NCBI RefSeq assembly: GCF_019703515.2
Contig: NC_059393.1
Coordinates: forward strand, 9,623,501 to 9,687,500
Direction: 5' to 3'
Source: Myxocyprinus asiaticus
Lineage: Eukaryota; Chordata; Actinopteri; Cypriniformes; Catostomidae
Length of the DNA stretch: 64,000 nucleotides
Below, piece after piece: positions 11,766 through 23,605 of this stretch. A model generated the notes under the pieces. That model saw nothing but the letters and a program-made list of their open reading frames with translations. It was not told the origin of the DNA and did not search any database. How positions within the stretch are numbered: the stretch's first letter is position 1; every line of letters starts with the position of its first letter. The position numbers and the translations under genes are program-made.

Positions 11766-13963
11766 ATAAAAAAAACAAAAACGCTTCTCCTAAGCTTCTG
11801 GGTTAGATAATAACCACCTCTCTATATCCACTCCATTTCTTTCACACTCTTTCTCTCTCTCCATCAAACTGTCTGTCCCCTAGGGACCCCAAAGGGTCCT
11901 ACAAATTACCTTACGTGTCATTTATGAGTAAGTGCCCTAGAGAGGGGCAGGAGAGAATGGAGGGAAATTGATGCTGACACTGAAGTGGCCCCCACCAATT
12001 ATTTTTCTATTTTTATTTAGAATCCGTAGAATGAATCATGTCCAGAATTTATATAATTTTTTTTTTTTTTTATTTTATTATTATTTAAAACCTTGTGCAC
12101 CTTGATTAATTTGAGATATTTTGCAATAATGTCCTGCATTATTCATCTTTTGGGCTGGGAATACAGCAATAAATTAACTGACATCACAAAGAGACCAAGA
12201 TATATTACAGCATGAACAAAAGCATGAAATTGAAAATATTCAATAAACATGGTTTTAAAATGGACTGTTGCATGATTTGCAGAGCAAGTGTATATCCAAT
12301 TTGTTTATCAAAGCTTGACTGAACGACTCAGACCAACCAGGATTGTTGAATTTCCTAGAACTTCTCAAATGTTCCTTCTCAGAATTCGGTCCTTTCAGTG
12401 AGTCGATTTAACATGTTCACACAGGAAATAGACATGTTGCTTCCGAAGGTTCATGTACCCTGAAATCAACTCAAATTACTGACAAGCGGCATCTCCATCA
12501 GTGATCCCATTTCCCTCTAGCACTACTGATAGCACATTCCACAAGCAGCTTCCGAGACATGGATTCGGTTTTCATGAGAAAATAATTTTTTTACTCCAGT
12601 TATGTTTAGTGTTGGGATTTGGGTTAAGGGGTAAACAAAAACTCCAGTGTTTTGGATTCAAAAAATGGGGACTTTGTCTCCTCAGTTCAGAAGTTCACTA
12701 CATGCCACTTTTTTATAACATGGTTAAATTTGATGTAGAATTGAGTTACAAAGGCAGATGATAATGCCTCAGGTAGAGTCATTAAATTGGTTCATGGTGT
12801 CTGTGGCTTTATTAAACCGGAGGAGACACACGCAGGTTAGACATATGGCTACTGTCTGGTTTGGATTTACCATCTGTCTACTCACAGAGGCTATTTTCTT
12901 ATTCACTAGAAACCATTACTTTACGTTAGGCGCCATGTACATTCTCAGTTTTATCACAAAATGAAAGCAAATAAAAAAAATAATAATAAAACCAGTGGTG
13001 AAATACGGTCAGGGTGAGTTCAGTGTATCTAAAACATTAAAGTAATGTGCTTACAATGGAAATCTATGGGGCAAGACATTCTAGAAGCAGAAATGTGCAG
13101 TTTTATTACATTTATATTTTAACACTTTCATTAATTCTTCAGTGCAATGTATTATTTAAGCTGTAAAGTTTAAATTGTCTTTTTGTGGTGGGAGTACTTC
13201 TCTAGGGGGACGTTTAACAACTTTTCTCCACATATTAGTAAGAACATTTGTACACATTTTTTTGTGAAGCAGACGCTCGAAATAATGGCACTTGCATAAT
13301 GGGTGTAGGGCTATGGAAGTTTGACAAGATTTTGCCACCTGATGTTGTGCTAGAAAAAAATCTTTATCCATCACTATGATGGATTGAGATGTGAAATTTC
13401 AGACATGGTCTATTTTTACCCGCCTTATTTGTTTTCATGTACCTGATAATTATAGGGCTACATTCAGCATCGTAGAATCCATTATAAATGGGGAGTTTCT
13501 TATACATTATACAAGATTGTTGCTGGCTGCATAAATTGACGGCCTAGTAGCCACTTCAGCAGTGAACTGAAGGAACGTGCAAGCGGTGATCTACCATGAA
13601 CAGTGGAAACAGCTTTTCTTCAAGGACTAGTCAAACAAAACCAGGTTTACTGTCATTTATACACAATGTAGAGCAACAAACAAAACTTAATGAGGTTACC
13701 TCAGGAAATTAGAGTGCAACATTTAACATACATCCAAGCAGACATATGACACAAACTGATTTATATCTGAATGACAGGAAATTACACTCAATAAATTGGA
13801 CTCAGTTATACAACATTTACACTCTAGTGAAACCCAGGAGTTCTAGGGTGGAACAGGTAAGTTCTACCAGTCAATCAAGTGTTGTGCTAAAACAAGAGTT
13901 TTGAACTTGAACATGGTGCTTTTAAAGGCAATAACCATCCCATGGTAAAATGTGAAAATTTGC

Positions 13964-13970
<7 letters not shown>
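11766..13970. other. No gene; old repeat remnants
   Basis: 12500-12720 matches part of the SINE-like family at 1794 and 22228 (GTGTTGGGATTTGGGTTAAG). 13030-13110 resembles foldback MITE arms (CTTACAATGGAAATCTATGG). Poly-T at about 12058-12071. No gene supported. Confidence 0.45.

Positions 13971-14036
<66 letters not shown>
13971..14036. repeat. (TA)n microsatellite
   Basis: About 33 uninterrupted TA units. Confidence 0.96.
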
Positions 14037-14039
<3 letters not shown>

Positions 14040-14459
14040 GCACAAGAACTTGACATAACTTCTTTAGTGTGTCTGATATCAACATGCAGTGACACAGATT
14101 AAAAGCAGGCACACATAAAGCTCAGATAATACAGGTACTAATTTAAAATAACAGAATTCTTCTCAAAATTTTACATTTGTGCTTAGATTAAATTCAAGTT
14201 TAATAGTTGGGAGAACTGGCATGCTAATATATATGTTTATTTTTTCCTACACTTTTTTGCACTTTATTATCATGCACGGGAGTAATAGAGAGAGTGACAG
14301 CATGTTAAGATGGTTAAAAATAAATAAATACAAAAAATACACTAGTTTTAAATTGTTCTCTTGTTTCAAAAATATCTGTAAAAATGACAGACAGCATTTG
14401 GAATGATCCGTCAATGATTTAAAAATATCGGTAAATGACAGAGAATTTTCGGTTAACAC

Positions 14460-14740
14460 AACCCCTGGATGAGTGGTTCCCAGATAGAACACGTACATCT
14501 CCAAGATGTCTGTTTTAGATCTTTTCATCTGGAGAGCCTCGCAATCTAATTAACATCTACTAAACATCTTAATAAGATCAGATTTACAAACATTCTAAAT
14601 CATAAATGTCTCAAAGACATCTGCTGAATGTCTTATTGACATCCAAGAAAAAATGTCTTACAGACGTATTACAGATGAGCAAACAACCTAAAACATACTT
14701 GCAGATGTAAACTCGCACATGGTCAGGGTGGTGCATGTGC
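14460..14740 (+). repeat. Second copy of the element holding the 75-bp repeat
   Basis: This matches the flanks and one unit of the array at 1-500, including the unique tail after it (ACAAACAACCTAAAACATACTTGC-like, then GTGCATGTGCTATCA). It is probably an old nonautonomous DNA element; no terminal repeats were resolved. Confidence 0.75.
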
Positions 14741-15030
14741 TATCATGGTTCTGTTGTAAAAAAAATATTGTATCTATTAATTGTTGTCGCAATAATAAAG
14801 TAGTATTTTATTATACATTTTTTGTGCTTTTTATTATCATAATAGCACATGAAACATGAAAAAAATTTAAGTAATTGCCGAGTCATCCGCTTTGTCCAAG
14901 TCGTGTCTCAAATCATTGTTCCTCAAGTCAAAGTCATGTCAAAGTCCTTAAATGTAACTTGAGTCTGCCACTTTAAAACCATAACCACGATTTTGTGGTT
15001 ATGGTTTTACTACAAATACCACAGTTGAAC
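14741..15030. other. AT-rich spacer, no feature
   Basis: AT-rich spacer before the minisatellite. It contains an ACCACGATTTTGTGGT hairpin near 14985. No gene signal. Confidence 0.4.
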
Positions 15031-16790
15031 TATATTTACTGTAGTAAAAGGATTGTGAGGGAACGCAAACTGTTGAGATGGAACACCAAACTTATTGTGA
15101 AGGAACGCAAACTATTGCAATGGAACGCCAAACATATTGTGAGGGAATGCAAACTATTGCGACGGAATGGCAAACTTATTGTGAGGGAACACAAACTATT
15201 GCGACGGAATGGCAAACTTATTGTGAGGGAACACAAACTATTGCGACGGAATGGCAAACTTATTGTGAGGGAACGCAAACTATTGCGATGGAATGGCAAA
15301 CTTATTGTGAGGGAACGCAAACTATTGCAATGGAAAGCCAAACTTCTTGTGAGGGAAAGCAAATTGTTGCGATGGAATACCAAACTTACTGTGAAGAAAC
15401 CCAAACTATTGTGATGGAATGCTAAACTTATTATGAAGGAAAACAAACTATTGCGATGGAATGGCAAACTTATTGTGAGGGAACGCAAACTATTGCGCTG
15501 GAACACCAAACTTATTGTGATGGAACCCAAACTATTGTAATGGAACGGAAAACTTATTGTGAGGAAATGCAAACTATTGTGATGGAACGGCAAACTTATT
15601 GTGAGGGAACGCAAACTATTGCGATGGAACAGCAAACATATTATGAGGGAATGCAAACTATTGCGATGGAACAGCAAACGTATTATGGGGGAACGCAAAC
15701 TATTGTGATGGAACAGCAAACTTACTGTGAGGCAACGCAAACTATTGCGATGGAATGCCAAATATATTGTGAGGGAACTCAAACTATTGCGATGGAACAC
15801 CAAACTTACTGTGAAGGAACTAAAACTGTTGCGATGGAACACCAAACTTACTGTGAAGGAACTAAAACTGTTGCGATGGAACACCAAACTTAATAGTGGG
15901 CGAATGCAAACTATTGCAATTGAATGGCAAACTTATTGTGAGGGAACGCAAACTATTGCAATGGAACGGCAATCTTATTGTGAGGTGTAACGTTTATGTG
16001 TGTTTTGTTCATGTTTTGGATTATATGTCTTTTATTTTTAAGTTTTCACTTCCTTGTTCCTGTTTGTCTCTGTCATGTGATTTACTGTTTTCTTGTCATG
16101 TGACCCTCATGTTTCATGTGTTTTGTTCTCATTGGTTTATAGTCACTGTCTTGTTATCACGTTCATTAGTCTTGTCTTCTCATTGTTTTATGTTTATTAG
16201 TCATGTTATCCCCTTATTAGTTCTGTCTGTTCATTGGTTATCAGTTCAGTCTTGTCATTGGTTGTTTTGATATCTTGTTTACTTGTTACCCATGTCTATG
16301 TATTTCTAGTCCTCATGTTCTCTAGTCCTTTGAGTATTGTTTGTGTACCATGATTTCATGGTCTGTTCATAGTCAAGTCATGTTTTGTTAGTCTTTTTGT
16401 TTAGTTTTTGCATTTGTTCTTTTGTCACTTTCTATTCTTATTAAACTGCACTTGGGTTCACACATCATTGTCGTCTTTGTCTCCTGCCTGCATGTTACAT
16501 GAGGGAATGCAAACTATTGTGGTGAAATGCAAAATGTATTGTGAGGGAACACAAACTATTGCAATGAAACATCAAACTTATTGTGAGTGAATGCAAACTA
16601 TTGCAATGGAACCCCAAACTTGTGAATGCAAACTATTGCGATGGAATGTCAAACTTATTGTGAGGGAACAGAAACTATTGCAATGAAACGGCAAATTTAT
16701 TGTGAAGGAACATCAAACTTATAGTGAGTGAATGCAAACTATTGCGATGGAACACTGAACTTATAGAGAGGGAATGCAAACTATTTTAGA
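15031..16790 (+). repeat. Minisatellite of about 42 bp, split by a solo LTR
   Basis: Units of about 42 bp (GAGGGAACGCAAACTATTGC plus GATGGAACGGCAAACTTATT) repeat more than 20 times at 15050-15985 and resume, more degenerate and with 3- to 20-bp losses, at 16500-16790. Because 42 is divisible by three, open frames run through the array on both strands (the longest is 283 codons on the minus strand, with repeats of FHRNSLRSLTISLP). They begin and end with the repeat and show no independent coding signal. Confidence 0.95.
15986..16499 (+). mobile_element. Solo LTR inserted in the minisatellite, TSD TGAGG
   Basis: A 514-bp TG...CA unit starts TGTAACGTTTATGTG and ends GCCTGCATGTTACA. The minisatellite pentamer TGAGG is duplicated at 15981-15985 and 16500-16504. 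It is T-rich and carries ATTAAACTGCAC as a polyadenylation-like signal. No internal retroviral sequence is left, so it arose by LTR-LTR recombination. Confidence 0.9.
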
Positions 16791-17940
16791 AAATGTATTC
16801 CCTCTCTATTCTCTAACGGGCTCAGTAAAGGGCAGCAAGAAGGGACCTCTGAAGAAGCAGGAGCCCCTGGACCTCACAGGACCATATTCCATTCTTTATT
16901 CCCAGACTTTGCCATATAGACAAAATGATAGCAAAACTAAGAAAATGAGCGTTACATCATAGGGGTTTGTGGGAGAACATCTGTTTCATTGCATAGAAGA
17001 TAAGCTTTATTTCCTATCTTATAGGCATGGTTAATTGCACTGAGCATTCAAAAAGCTGAATGGTAAAACCAAAAGCCCAAATGCTTGGTCTCCAGATGCT
17101 GTCTCAATTTTAACTTTTAGGCTATCTGTGTGTGCATAGGTACAATAGATTCATGTTTGTGCCACTTTTAAACAGCGGTAATGAATTCAGAAAGTTGCAA
17201 GGCCTCAAAGGTCATGCTTAAACAAAAGCTGAGCATTTTCTACAGAGACCCCACTGCATGCTCTTCGCAGTTTGTTCTTCATGCAATGTTGTTAATCAAT
17301 AGCAATTTCTTTTTTTTTTTTTACAGCTGCCAAACAAACAGGCAGATGTCTTATTAAAGAGAGCGATGCAAAGTGGGAGGGAGCGAAATGGAGGAATTTG
17401 CTTGCCCCTTCCAATGTGTTTGCCTAGACCGTACTTTCCCCTCGCAATCCACCCTGTGGGAAATCAAATTGTGTTTATCAAATGAGCAATACACTTAAAT
17501 GCAGCTGTGCACCAGAGAGTCAACGCATATGCATTTTAAACACCGCATTGCATTCTCGAAGCGTATGGACAGGTGATTTGAGGAAAAACAAAAGAACATA
17601 AATGCAACGAGAGGGAGAGGACGCAAGGGAGATGGAGTGTTTAATTGCAGAATGCAGTTTATAAAATTAGTCTGTGGGGACACAGAGCTAAGGAGATGAG
17701 CTGAATACTGATGGGGTTTATTATTTAAATTCAGCTTACAATGTTTGCGAGTGATCCGTAGGAAAGAAAAATCACAAATTCTCTTTAATATCCCAGTTGT
17801 TTCCAACCTGATCTAATTTTTGCCAAATTATATAATGTGGTTTATTATGATATCGTGGCAGTTCCAAAGTGAAATGCCCACTGTGAGGCACTAAAAGCAA
17901 TTAAAAACAATTTGGGGTTTTTTTTAGGTTTAGAAAGTCT
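16791..17940. other. Mostly unrecognised spacer
   Basis: 16815-16880 reads as a short Lys/Gly-rich open stretch (KGSKKGPLKKQEPLDL) without matching flanks or clear splice context, and I cannot assign it. Elsewhere there is no feature apart from a T-run at 17310-17322. Confidence 0.4.
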
Positions 17941-17942
17941 AA

Positions 17943-18156
17943 AGTTCTGACAAACTTGCCACAAATTTCCCACTCACTATTTTCACGTGCAAATGAGCTT
18001 GCGTTTCGCCGTAAATGTTTGCCAGAAATTTGCAGCTCTTCACCGGTAGTGGTGAACCTGCAGCAAACCTTTGACGACAATGAAGAGTTTCCGCAAAGCT
18101 CATTTGTATTTGAAAATAATGAGTTTCAAATTTGCTGCAAGTTTGCCAGAACTCTT
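17943..18156. mobile_element. Foldback (palindromic) MITE
   Basis: The ends are inverted copies: AGTTCTGACAAACTTGCCAC at the left and, read on the minus strand, AGTTCTGGCAAACTTGCAGC at the right. The middle is also largely self-complementary around CTTCACCGGTAGTGGTGAA (about 18037-18056), so the whole unit can fold into one long hairpin. It has no coding capacity. Confidence 0.85.
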
Positions 18157-18224
18157 GATTTTTGTGAGGGTAATGCTTGATCGAGTTTTGAATCAACAAA
18201 ACATACTTCCCTACCCTCAATCTT

Positions 18225-18345
18225 AAATGTAAACCTAACCAATAGTGTCATAAAAAGTAAATGTGAGATGAAAAATGCAATTGCTGAAGCAACCACGTCA
18301 TTTTGTGGTGCTTCTATGAAACTTTTGGCAAACTGAGATGCAAAA
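18225..18345 (-). repeat. SINE-like family fragment
   Basis: In reverse complement this matches the 22310-22440 part of the SINE-like copy (shared CACAAAATGACGTGGTTGCT / ATTGCATTTTTCATCTCACA blocks). It is a truncated old copy. Confidence 0.55.
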
Positions 18346-18956
18346 ACAGCTTTTGAATTTGACGTTCCAATAAATCAGTATGATATAGTTTTAGTCCCTG
18401 GTGAATGTCTTTATTCTGTCACATGAACTGAAAATGGCCCGTAGGTCAGATAACTTCATGCCGATGTAAAGCTGTTGGGGTCTGTAAGGACGGGGAGGGG
18501 CTATGGATGTCAGAAGACACTTCAACAGTAAGTGACTCCTGCAACGAGTGGAGACTCCTGCGATATTCCGTTCACACAGCGTCCTCTGGGAATCAGTGGT
18601 CAGTGTTTCATATGGTTTCCTCTTCGCATCTGTTGCCCTTTTCCCTTGTGGTTTTGTTTTGATAAGTGGAAATTTGCTGCTGAAATTTGAAGACGTGCCA
18701 GAGGGAGAATTCATGTTTGTGTTTGCACGTCCGTGCATGTGTGTTGAGTATATATTGTCAATATTAAAACAGAACAAATTGGAAATTAAGGTAAACACTG
18801 ACTCTGTGAGGGAATGCAACGTAAGCAGTGGAAAATGACTGGTTTGGCTTTAATGAGACTGAAAAAAAATTCTTCTGACTATTTGGAAGGAGCCCCTTGA
18901 TGCTCGCCAGTATTGAGAACGGTTCTATGTCAGGAAATGCTCAAATGTGAACATTG
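18346..18956. other. No feature recognised
   Basis: Open frames of 96 and 142 codons overlap on opposite strands but carry no recognisable domain. GC content and codon use do not differ visibly from the surroundings. Confidence 0.4.
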
Positions 18957-19105
18957 AAGGGATAGTTCATGCAGTATTGATAATTCAATGACTCACCCTC
19001 ATGTTTGTTCCAAACCACATTTTTCCTCTGTGGAACACAAAAGGAGATGTTAGGCAGTTTGTTTGTCTCAGTCACCATTCACTATTATTGCATCTTTTTT
19101 CTTTT
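18957..19105 (+). mobile_element. MITE family B fragment (GGGATAGTTCA arm)
   Basis: Starts AAGGGATAGTTCATGCAGT and continues ACTCACCCTCATGTTTGTTCC, GTGGAACACAAAAGGAGATG. This arm is shared with 28719, 41620, 41853 and 44430. The right arm is lost; a different MITE begins at 19113. Confidence 0.75.
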
Positions 19106-19112
19106 TACAATT

Positions 19113-19530
19113 AAAGGTGCACACAGTAATTTTTTGCTCATTAAAAAAGTTTTCCTCGAAAAGAAATAAAGTATAATTTTGAAACATACATATAAAATCA
19201 TGAAGACTCACATGAGATGAAGACTCCAGTCATATCAGTAACCTTATAAAAGCTATTTTATTCTTCATGGAGAGGGTCCCCTCATGGGGACTGCCATGTT
19301 GAGATCACTTGACCAGCTGAATACTACTCGCTTAATCTCAGTAACTGTCCTGTTATTAGATACTTTCATTCATGGATTAAACTAACCATGACTGACTGTG
19401 AATAGTGAATTTCTGCAATGACATCTGTAACTGAAATCTACTGATTTTGAATGATGCTGCATCCCCACCACTAGGTGTCAGTGCAAGTCCAAAATGACAG
19501 ACAAAAATTTACTGAGTGCACCTTTAAATT
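19113..19530. mobile_element. TIR MITE, TTAAAGGTGCACWCAGTAA ends
   Basis: The left end TTAAAGGTGCACACAGTAAT and the right end, read on the minus strand, TTAAAGGTGCACTCAGTAAA form near-perfect terminal inverted repeats of about 20 bp flanking about 370 bp without coding capacity. The ends resemble those of the larger element at 60606-61893 (AAGGTGCAATATGTAA), which suggests related transposase specificity. Confidence 0.85.
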
Positions 19531-20445
19531 AATATTTCACCATTCCAGGTGTGCATGATTTTCTGTCTTCTGCAGAACACAAACAAAGATGTTTAGAAGA
19601 ATATCTCAGCACTGCAGCTCTATCCAATGCAATTGAATGATGACCAAAACTTTGAAGCTCCAAAAAGCACATAAAGGCAGCATGAAAATAATCCATAAGA
19701 CTCCAGTGGCTTATTCCATGTCTTCTGAAGCAATCTAATCAATTTTGGGTGAGAACAGACCAAAATATAACTCCCTTTTCACTATAAATCTTGACATCAG
19801 TAGTCTACTTGGTGATCAAGCTTGATTACACTTCCTAGCACCATCTAGCGCTCTGCACATGCATCTAGCACTAGGAGGTGTAATCGAGCTTGAAATCATC
19901 ATCATGCCTAGAGACTCTACAGTGTAAAAGGAGTTATATTTTGGTCTGTTCTCACCCAAAATGATTAGATCACTTCAAAAGACATGGATCAAACCACTGG
20001 AGTTGAATAGATTACTTTTATGCTCCCTGTAACAGTTAAAAGGATGGGCAAGGAGGAGGCAGGAACTGGCCGAATAGTAAATGTAAGGTTTAATGATATA
20101 AATGAACTTAAAGCAACATAGACAAACACATGCAGCGCGGCCACGTGCATCTCTCTCTAACTGGCGCCTCCGACTCCCCTTTATCTCGCTCTCCCACTGA
20201 TCAGCTGATTCAGTGCCGGCCGTGCACCATCACGGCCTGGCCGTGCCCTCCTCGTCACACTGCCTTTGAGTGCTTTTTGGAGCTTCAAAGTTCTTGTCAC
20301 CATTCATTTGGATTGTATGAACCAACATAGCTGAAATATTTTTCTAAAAAATGTTGTTTGTGTTCAGCAAAAGAAAGAAAGTCATACACATCTGGGATTG
20401 CATGAGGGTGAGTAAATTAATTTTCATGTAAGTTCTTCAACAGAA
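19531..20445. mobile_element. Long foldback MITE family B, split by a solo LTR
   Basis: Left arm 19545-19930 (TCTTCTGCAGAACACAAACA, GCTCCAAAAAGCACATAAAG, ATAAGACTCCAGTGGCTTAT) and right arm 19925-20445 are inverted copies of each other, closing at a short centre near 19860. The right arm is interrupted at 20028-20259 by a solo LTR. It belongs to the same family as 28719-29336 and 41853-42525. Confidence 0.85.
20028..20259 (-). mobile_element. Solo LTR of the miniature retroelement family
   Basis: On the minus strand it starts TGTGACGAGGAGGGCACGGC and ends TTTAACTGTTACA, with the same central AGTGGGAGAGCGAGATAAAG and CATTAAACCTTACATTT blocks as the LTRs at 5749 and 6455. The flanks are CTCCC (20023-20027) and CTGCC (20260-20264). 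The uninterrupted MITE arm elsewhere reads CTGCC, so this is the 5-bp target duplication with one later change. Confidence 0.88.
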
Positions 20446-22227
20446 AAAGGCAATTCTTGGCTTATAAAGTACATTTTCCCTTTTTTTTTTTTCATGCATA
20501 CTATGAACAAAAATGCTATTTTGCTAAATTAAATCATCTGTGACATGTTGTTGATTAGCATATAAAATATTTTTGATTCCACCCTTAATTGTAAAAGCGA
20601 GAGGAAAAAAACAGGTACTGTAAGTGCATTATTGTAAATAGAATTTTTGTTTGTTTTTACAAACTAAGGGTCAAGTCAACATTATTTTCTGAGGAAATCG
20701 ACAGTATGTCACAGAAGAGTACTTTAATCTTTCACTGATGAATTGAGCACAATAACACCAGAAACATGATTTTAAGAAAGTAAATAGGGTACATTTTTAT
20801 TTTATGTTGACTTTAAACACCTCTTCTCCTCTATAGAACTAAAAAGAGTCTAATCTTATAGAATCATTAACAAACAACAAGAGCTAAGACAAAAAATTGT
20901 CGTTCTCTCAGTCCTCACCTGCAGTGATATAATAAATTCACTTTCAGGGGTTTTTTTCCACCACAGAACACTGTAACATCCCCCTGCCTCTCATTCTACT
21001 AAAGAACTAAAACTCTATACAAACTAAAAAGCATCAACAATCTTCTCCACACCCACTGAACGTCCATCACCACATGCCCATCTCTGCCATCTCCCACTTC
21101 AGAATGGCCAATCTCCACACTCACGCTCACATCACACCCTCTGCCTCAAACCCCCGCCCGCCTGCCCGCCACCAGCTCATATCATGTCATATCTCTGCCT
21201 CTGTGGGTGGCAATGCACTGCCATATCTTTAAAGTTGCCATTTAATGCCTTTATGGAAGTTTATAAAAGGGTTCTGAAATCACTACAGGTGCATGTAATA
21301 AAAACCCTATTTTCAACTTCGTAATTATCAGCCAGCTGTCTTGAAGATTCAGTGATGATTATACTTGAGATAAAATTATCATGATCCATCATAATTATGA
21401 AGGTCTCAGTACATTCTCTCGAGCACAGAAATTTATTGCCAGCACTGGGGAGCTTTAACCGCAGGCAGTGTTTTACAGGACTTGTAAAATGCTTCCCAAA
21501 TTTGTGCTGGGAACGAAGAGAAGCATAAAATCACATGCAAAATAAATAGGAAAATAATCACTGGATGTCTGTGGAGAAACAAAGTCAATTGATACACTAA
21601 AGTCAATTTTAACTTGATGAGAGAATCACTGGCAGATACCAGAAACTTCTCCCTGTTTACTTTTGAGAAAGTGGAAGGACATTTGCATGTGCTTTTCAGA
21701 AAATGAAAATGTAATTGCATAGACTTACATGGTAAAAGATAAGTGAGAAATTACAAGGAATATTCCTGGTTTACAAGTTCAACTCAATGGGAAGAATCTT
21801 TGACATGCTGTTGATTACCAAAGAAAAGAATTACTACACGTTTACAGTAATGCACTTACAATAGGAGTCTATGGGACAAGGCAATCTCAAGCTGAAATTT
21901 CAACCTGGTTTCTTAATCATGTTACTATACCTGAATTTTTGCAAAAATATTTCTACGTGGCTCACTGTACTTATTGCAACAGTTCCCTGGTGAAATTAAC
22001 ACTAGAGGCACTAAAACAACAATGACTTTTATTTACTTTTACACAAATCACGAGTAAAAGCAGCAGATTATCAGTTCATAAACATATACATTTTGCTGTG
22101 ATCCACACACAACACTATCTTATGACATCTAAACACTTTACAATAGTGCATTACTTGTAAGGTGATATATTTTAACATTTACATTACATAACCACCTACA
22201 TTTACAAGCTTGTTCGAGTACAAACAA
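20446..22227. other. No gene; MITE remnants
   Basis: About 21755-21905 (GGAATATTCCTGGTTTACAA ... CTTACAATAGGAGTCTATGG) is one arm of the foldback family also seen at 59531-60152. 20690-20740 is a short piece of the other arm. 21000-21190 is C-rich but shows no gene signal. Confidence 0.5.
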
Positions 22228-22545
22228 ATTGCATGGTAGCTCAACTGATAGAGCGTTGCCCATGCAACGTAAAGGGTACGAGTCCTGAAGAGCAAGTTAG
22301 TCGACACATGTGCCGAAAGTGTCATAGAGGCGCCACAAAATTGCCTTGTTGCTACAGCAATTGCATTTTTAATCTCACATTTGCTTTTGACACTTTTGGT
22401 TAGGTTTAAGTTTAAGGTTTAGGGTAGTGAGGTAGGTTTTGTTGAGTTAAAACTTGATAGAGCATTAACCTTAAAAACCTCACCTGTTTGCGAGAACATT
22501 TAACTCGCTTTTAGCGCCACTTAGTGGACATTTCACCTCGGAACT
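22228..22545 (+). mobile_element. tRNA-related SINE, second family
   Basis: A tRNA-like head with box A TGGTAGCTCAACTGATAGAGCG and a box-B-like GGGTACGAGTCCTG, then a body with GTTAGGTTTAAGTTTAAGG and an end block AGCGCCACTTAGTGGACATT. The acceptor stem cannot form, so it is not a tRNA gene. Related fragments lie at 1794, 12500 and 18225. Confidence 0.75.
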
Positions 22546-22959
22546 GCCGTGATACGTGTGAGGAACCATGTAATATAATTTTTCAAAAATGTCACCACAG
22601 TCACGTAATTTTCATGAGATCAGGCTGAGAAATTTGCAGTTTGTATTCTTGTTGTCTTGTTTTATTAATTATTTTTGCAGTAGAACTACTTTTCTGGGCG
22701 GATGAACTTCTGGTGATGTGTTACTGATGTAATTCCTGTGGGTGGATTTTTATCTATCTGAATTTGTAGCATTTTATTATTATTATTCATAGGAGAAAGT
22801 TTGAGGAATACTTAAGAGGAGGGAGCATAACTCCAAAAAATGGGTGAGGTAAATAGGGTGAAATGAGGTCCCGGGACACTGAAGAGCCGAGGTAAGGTAC
22901 AATGGGGGCACCTTTGAATGTATTTTCTCCCAAAAAACTCAATAAATAGCATTCCCCCT

Positions 22960-23279
22960 ACCAGTCATTTAGCACCAGGTTCTCCACAAACATGCGGTGC
23001 GTGATGCGAGGGGGCGGGACTCATCCAGCCACACCCCGGCCCGTCTCGAACGGCTCTCCTCGCCGGGCCCTCGTAGGCCGGCTATCCCAGGCCAATCGGA
23101 GTCCGGCAGCGTTGCGGTATTGCTACGTTTAGGGGGGATTCTGACTAAAAGGCATTCAGTCATAATCCCACAGATGGTAACTTCACACCAATGGCTCCTC
23201 AGCCAAGCACATGCACCAAATGTCTGAATCTGCGGATCCTCTCGTACTGAGCAGGATTACTATTGCAACAACACATCAT

Positions 23280-23316
<37 letters not shown>

Positions 23317-23605
23317 TCCCAGCTCATGTTCCCTATTAGTGGGTGAACAGTCCATCGCTTGGTGAATTCTGCTTCACAGTCATAGGAAGAGCCGACATCG
23401 AAGGAACAAAAAACGACATCGCTATGAACGTTTGGCCGCCACAGGCCAGTTATCCCTATGGTAACTTTCCTGACACCTCCTGCTTAAACCCAAAAAGCCA
23501 GAAGGATCATGAGGCCCCGCTTTCACGGTCCGTATTCATACTGAATATCAAGATCAAACGAGCTTTTGCCCTTCTGCTCCATGAGAGGTTTCTGTCCTCC
23601 CTGCA
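22960..23605 (-). pseudogene. 28S ribosomal RNA 3'-region pseudogene
   Basis: Read on the minus strand this follows the 3' part of eukaryotic 28S rRNA: the universally conserved block around CTCAGTACGAGAGGA (here CTCAGTACGAGAGGATC, which contains the sarcin-ricin-adjacent consensus region), the CAGACATTTGGTG block, GGGATTATGACTGAA, a GC-rich variable expansion and the near-terminal CACGCACCGCATG/GGTGCTAAA block. It is a fragment of about 645 nt that stops short of the mature 3' end. It carries scattered substitutions and small indels and has no neighbouring 18S or 5.8S. It is therefore a dispersed pseudogene, probably retroposed or a translocated rDNA piece, not a working rDNA unit. Confidence 0.93.

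Noticed and set aside
13864..14112. ORFs with long Tyr-Ile runs (also 47151-47512)
   Set aside because: They are translations of (TA)n microsatellites.
15036..15887. 283-codon minus-strand protein with FHRNSLRSLTIS repeats
   Set aside because: It coincides exactly with the 42-bp minisatellite; other frames on both strands are also open because the unit is divisible by three.
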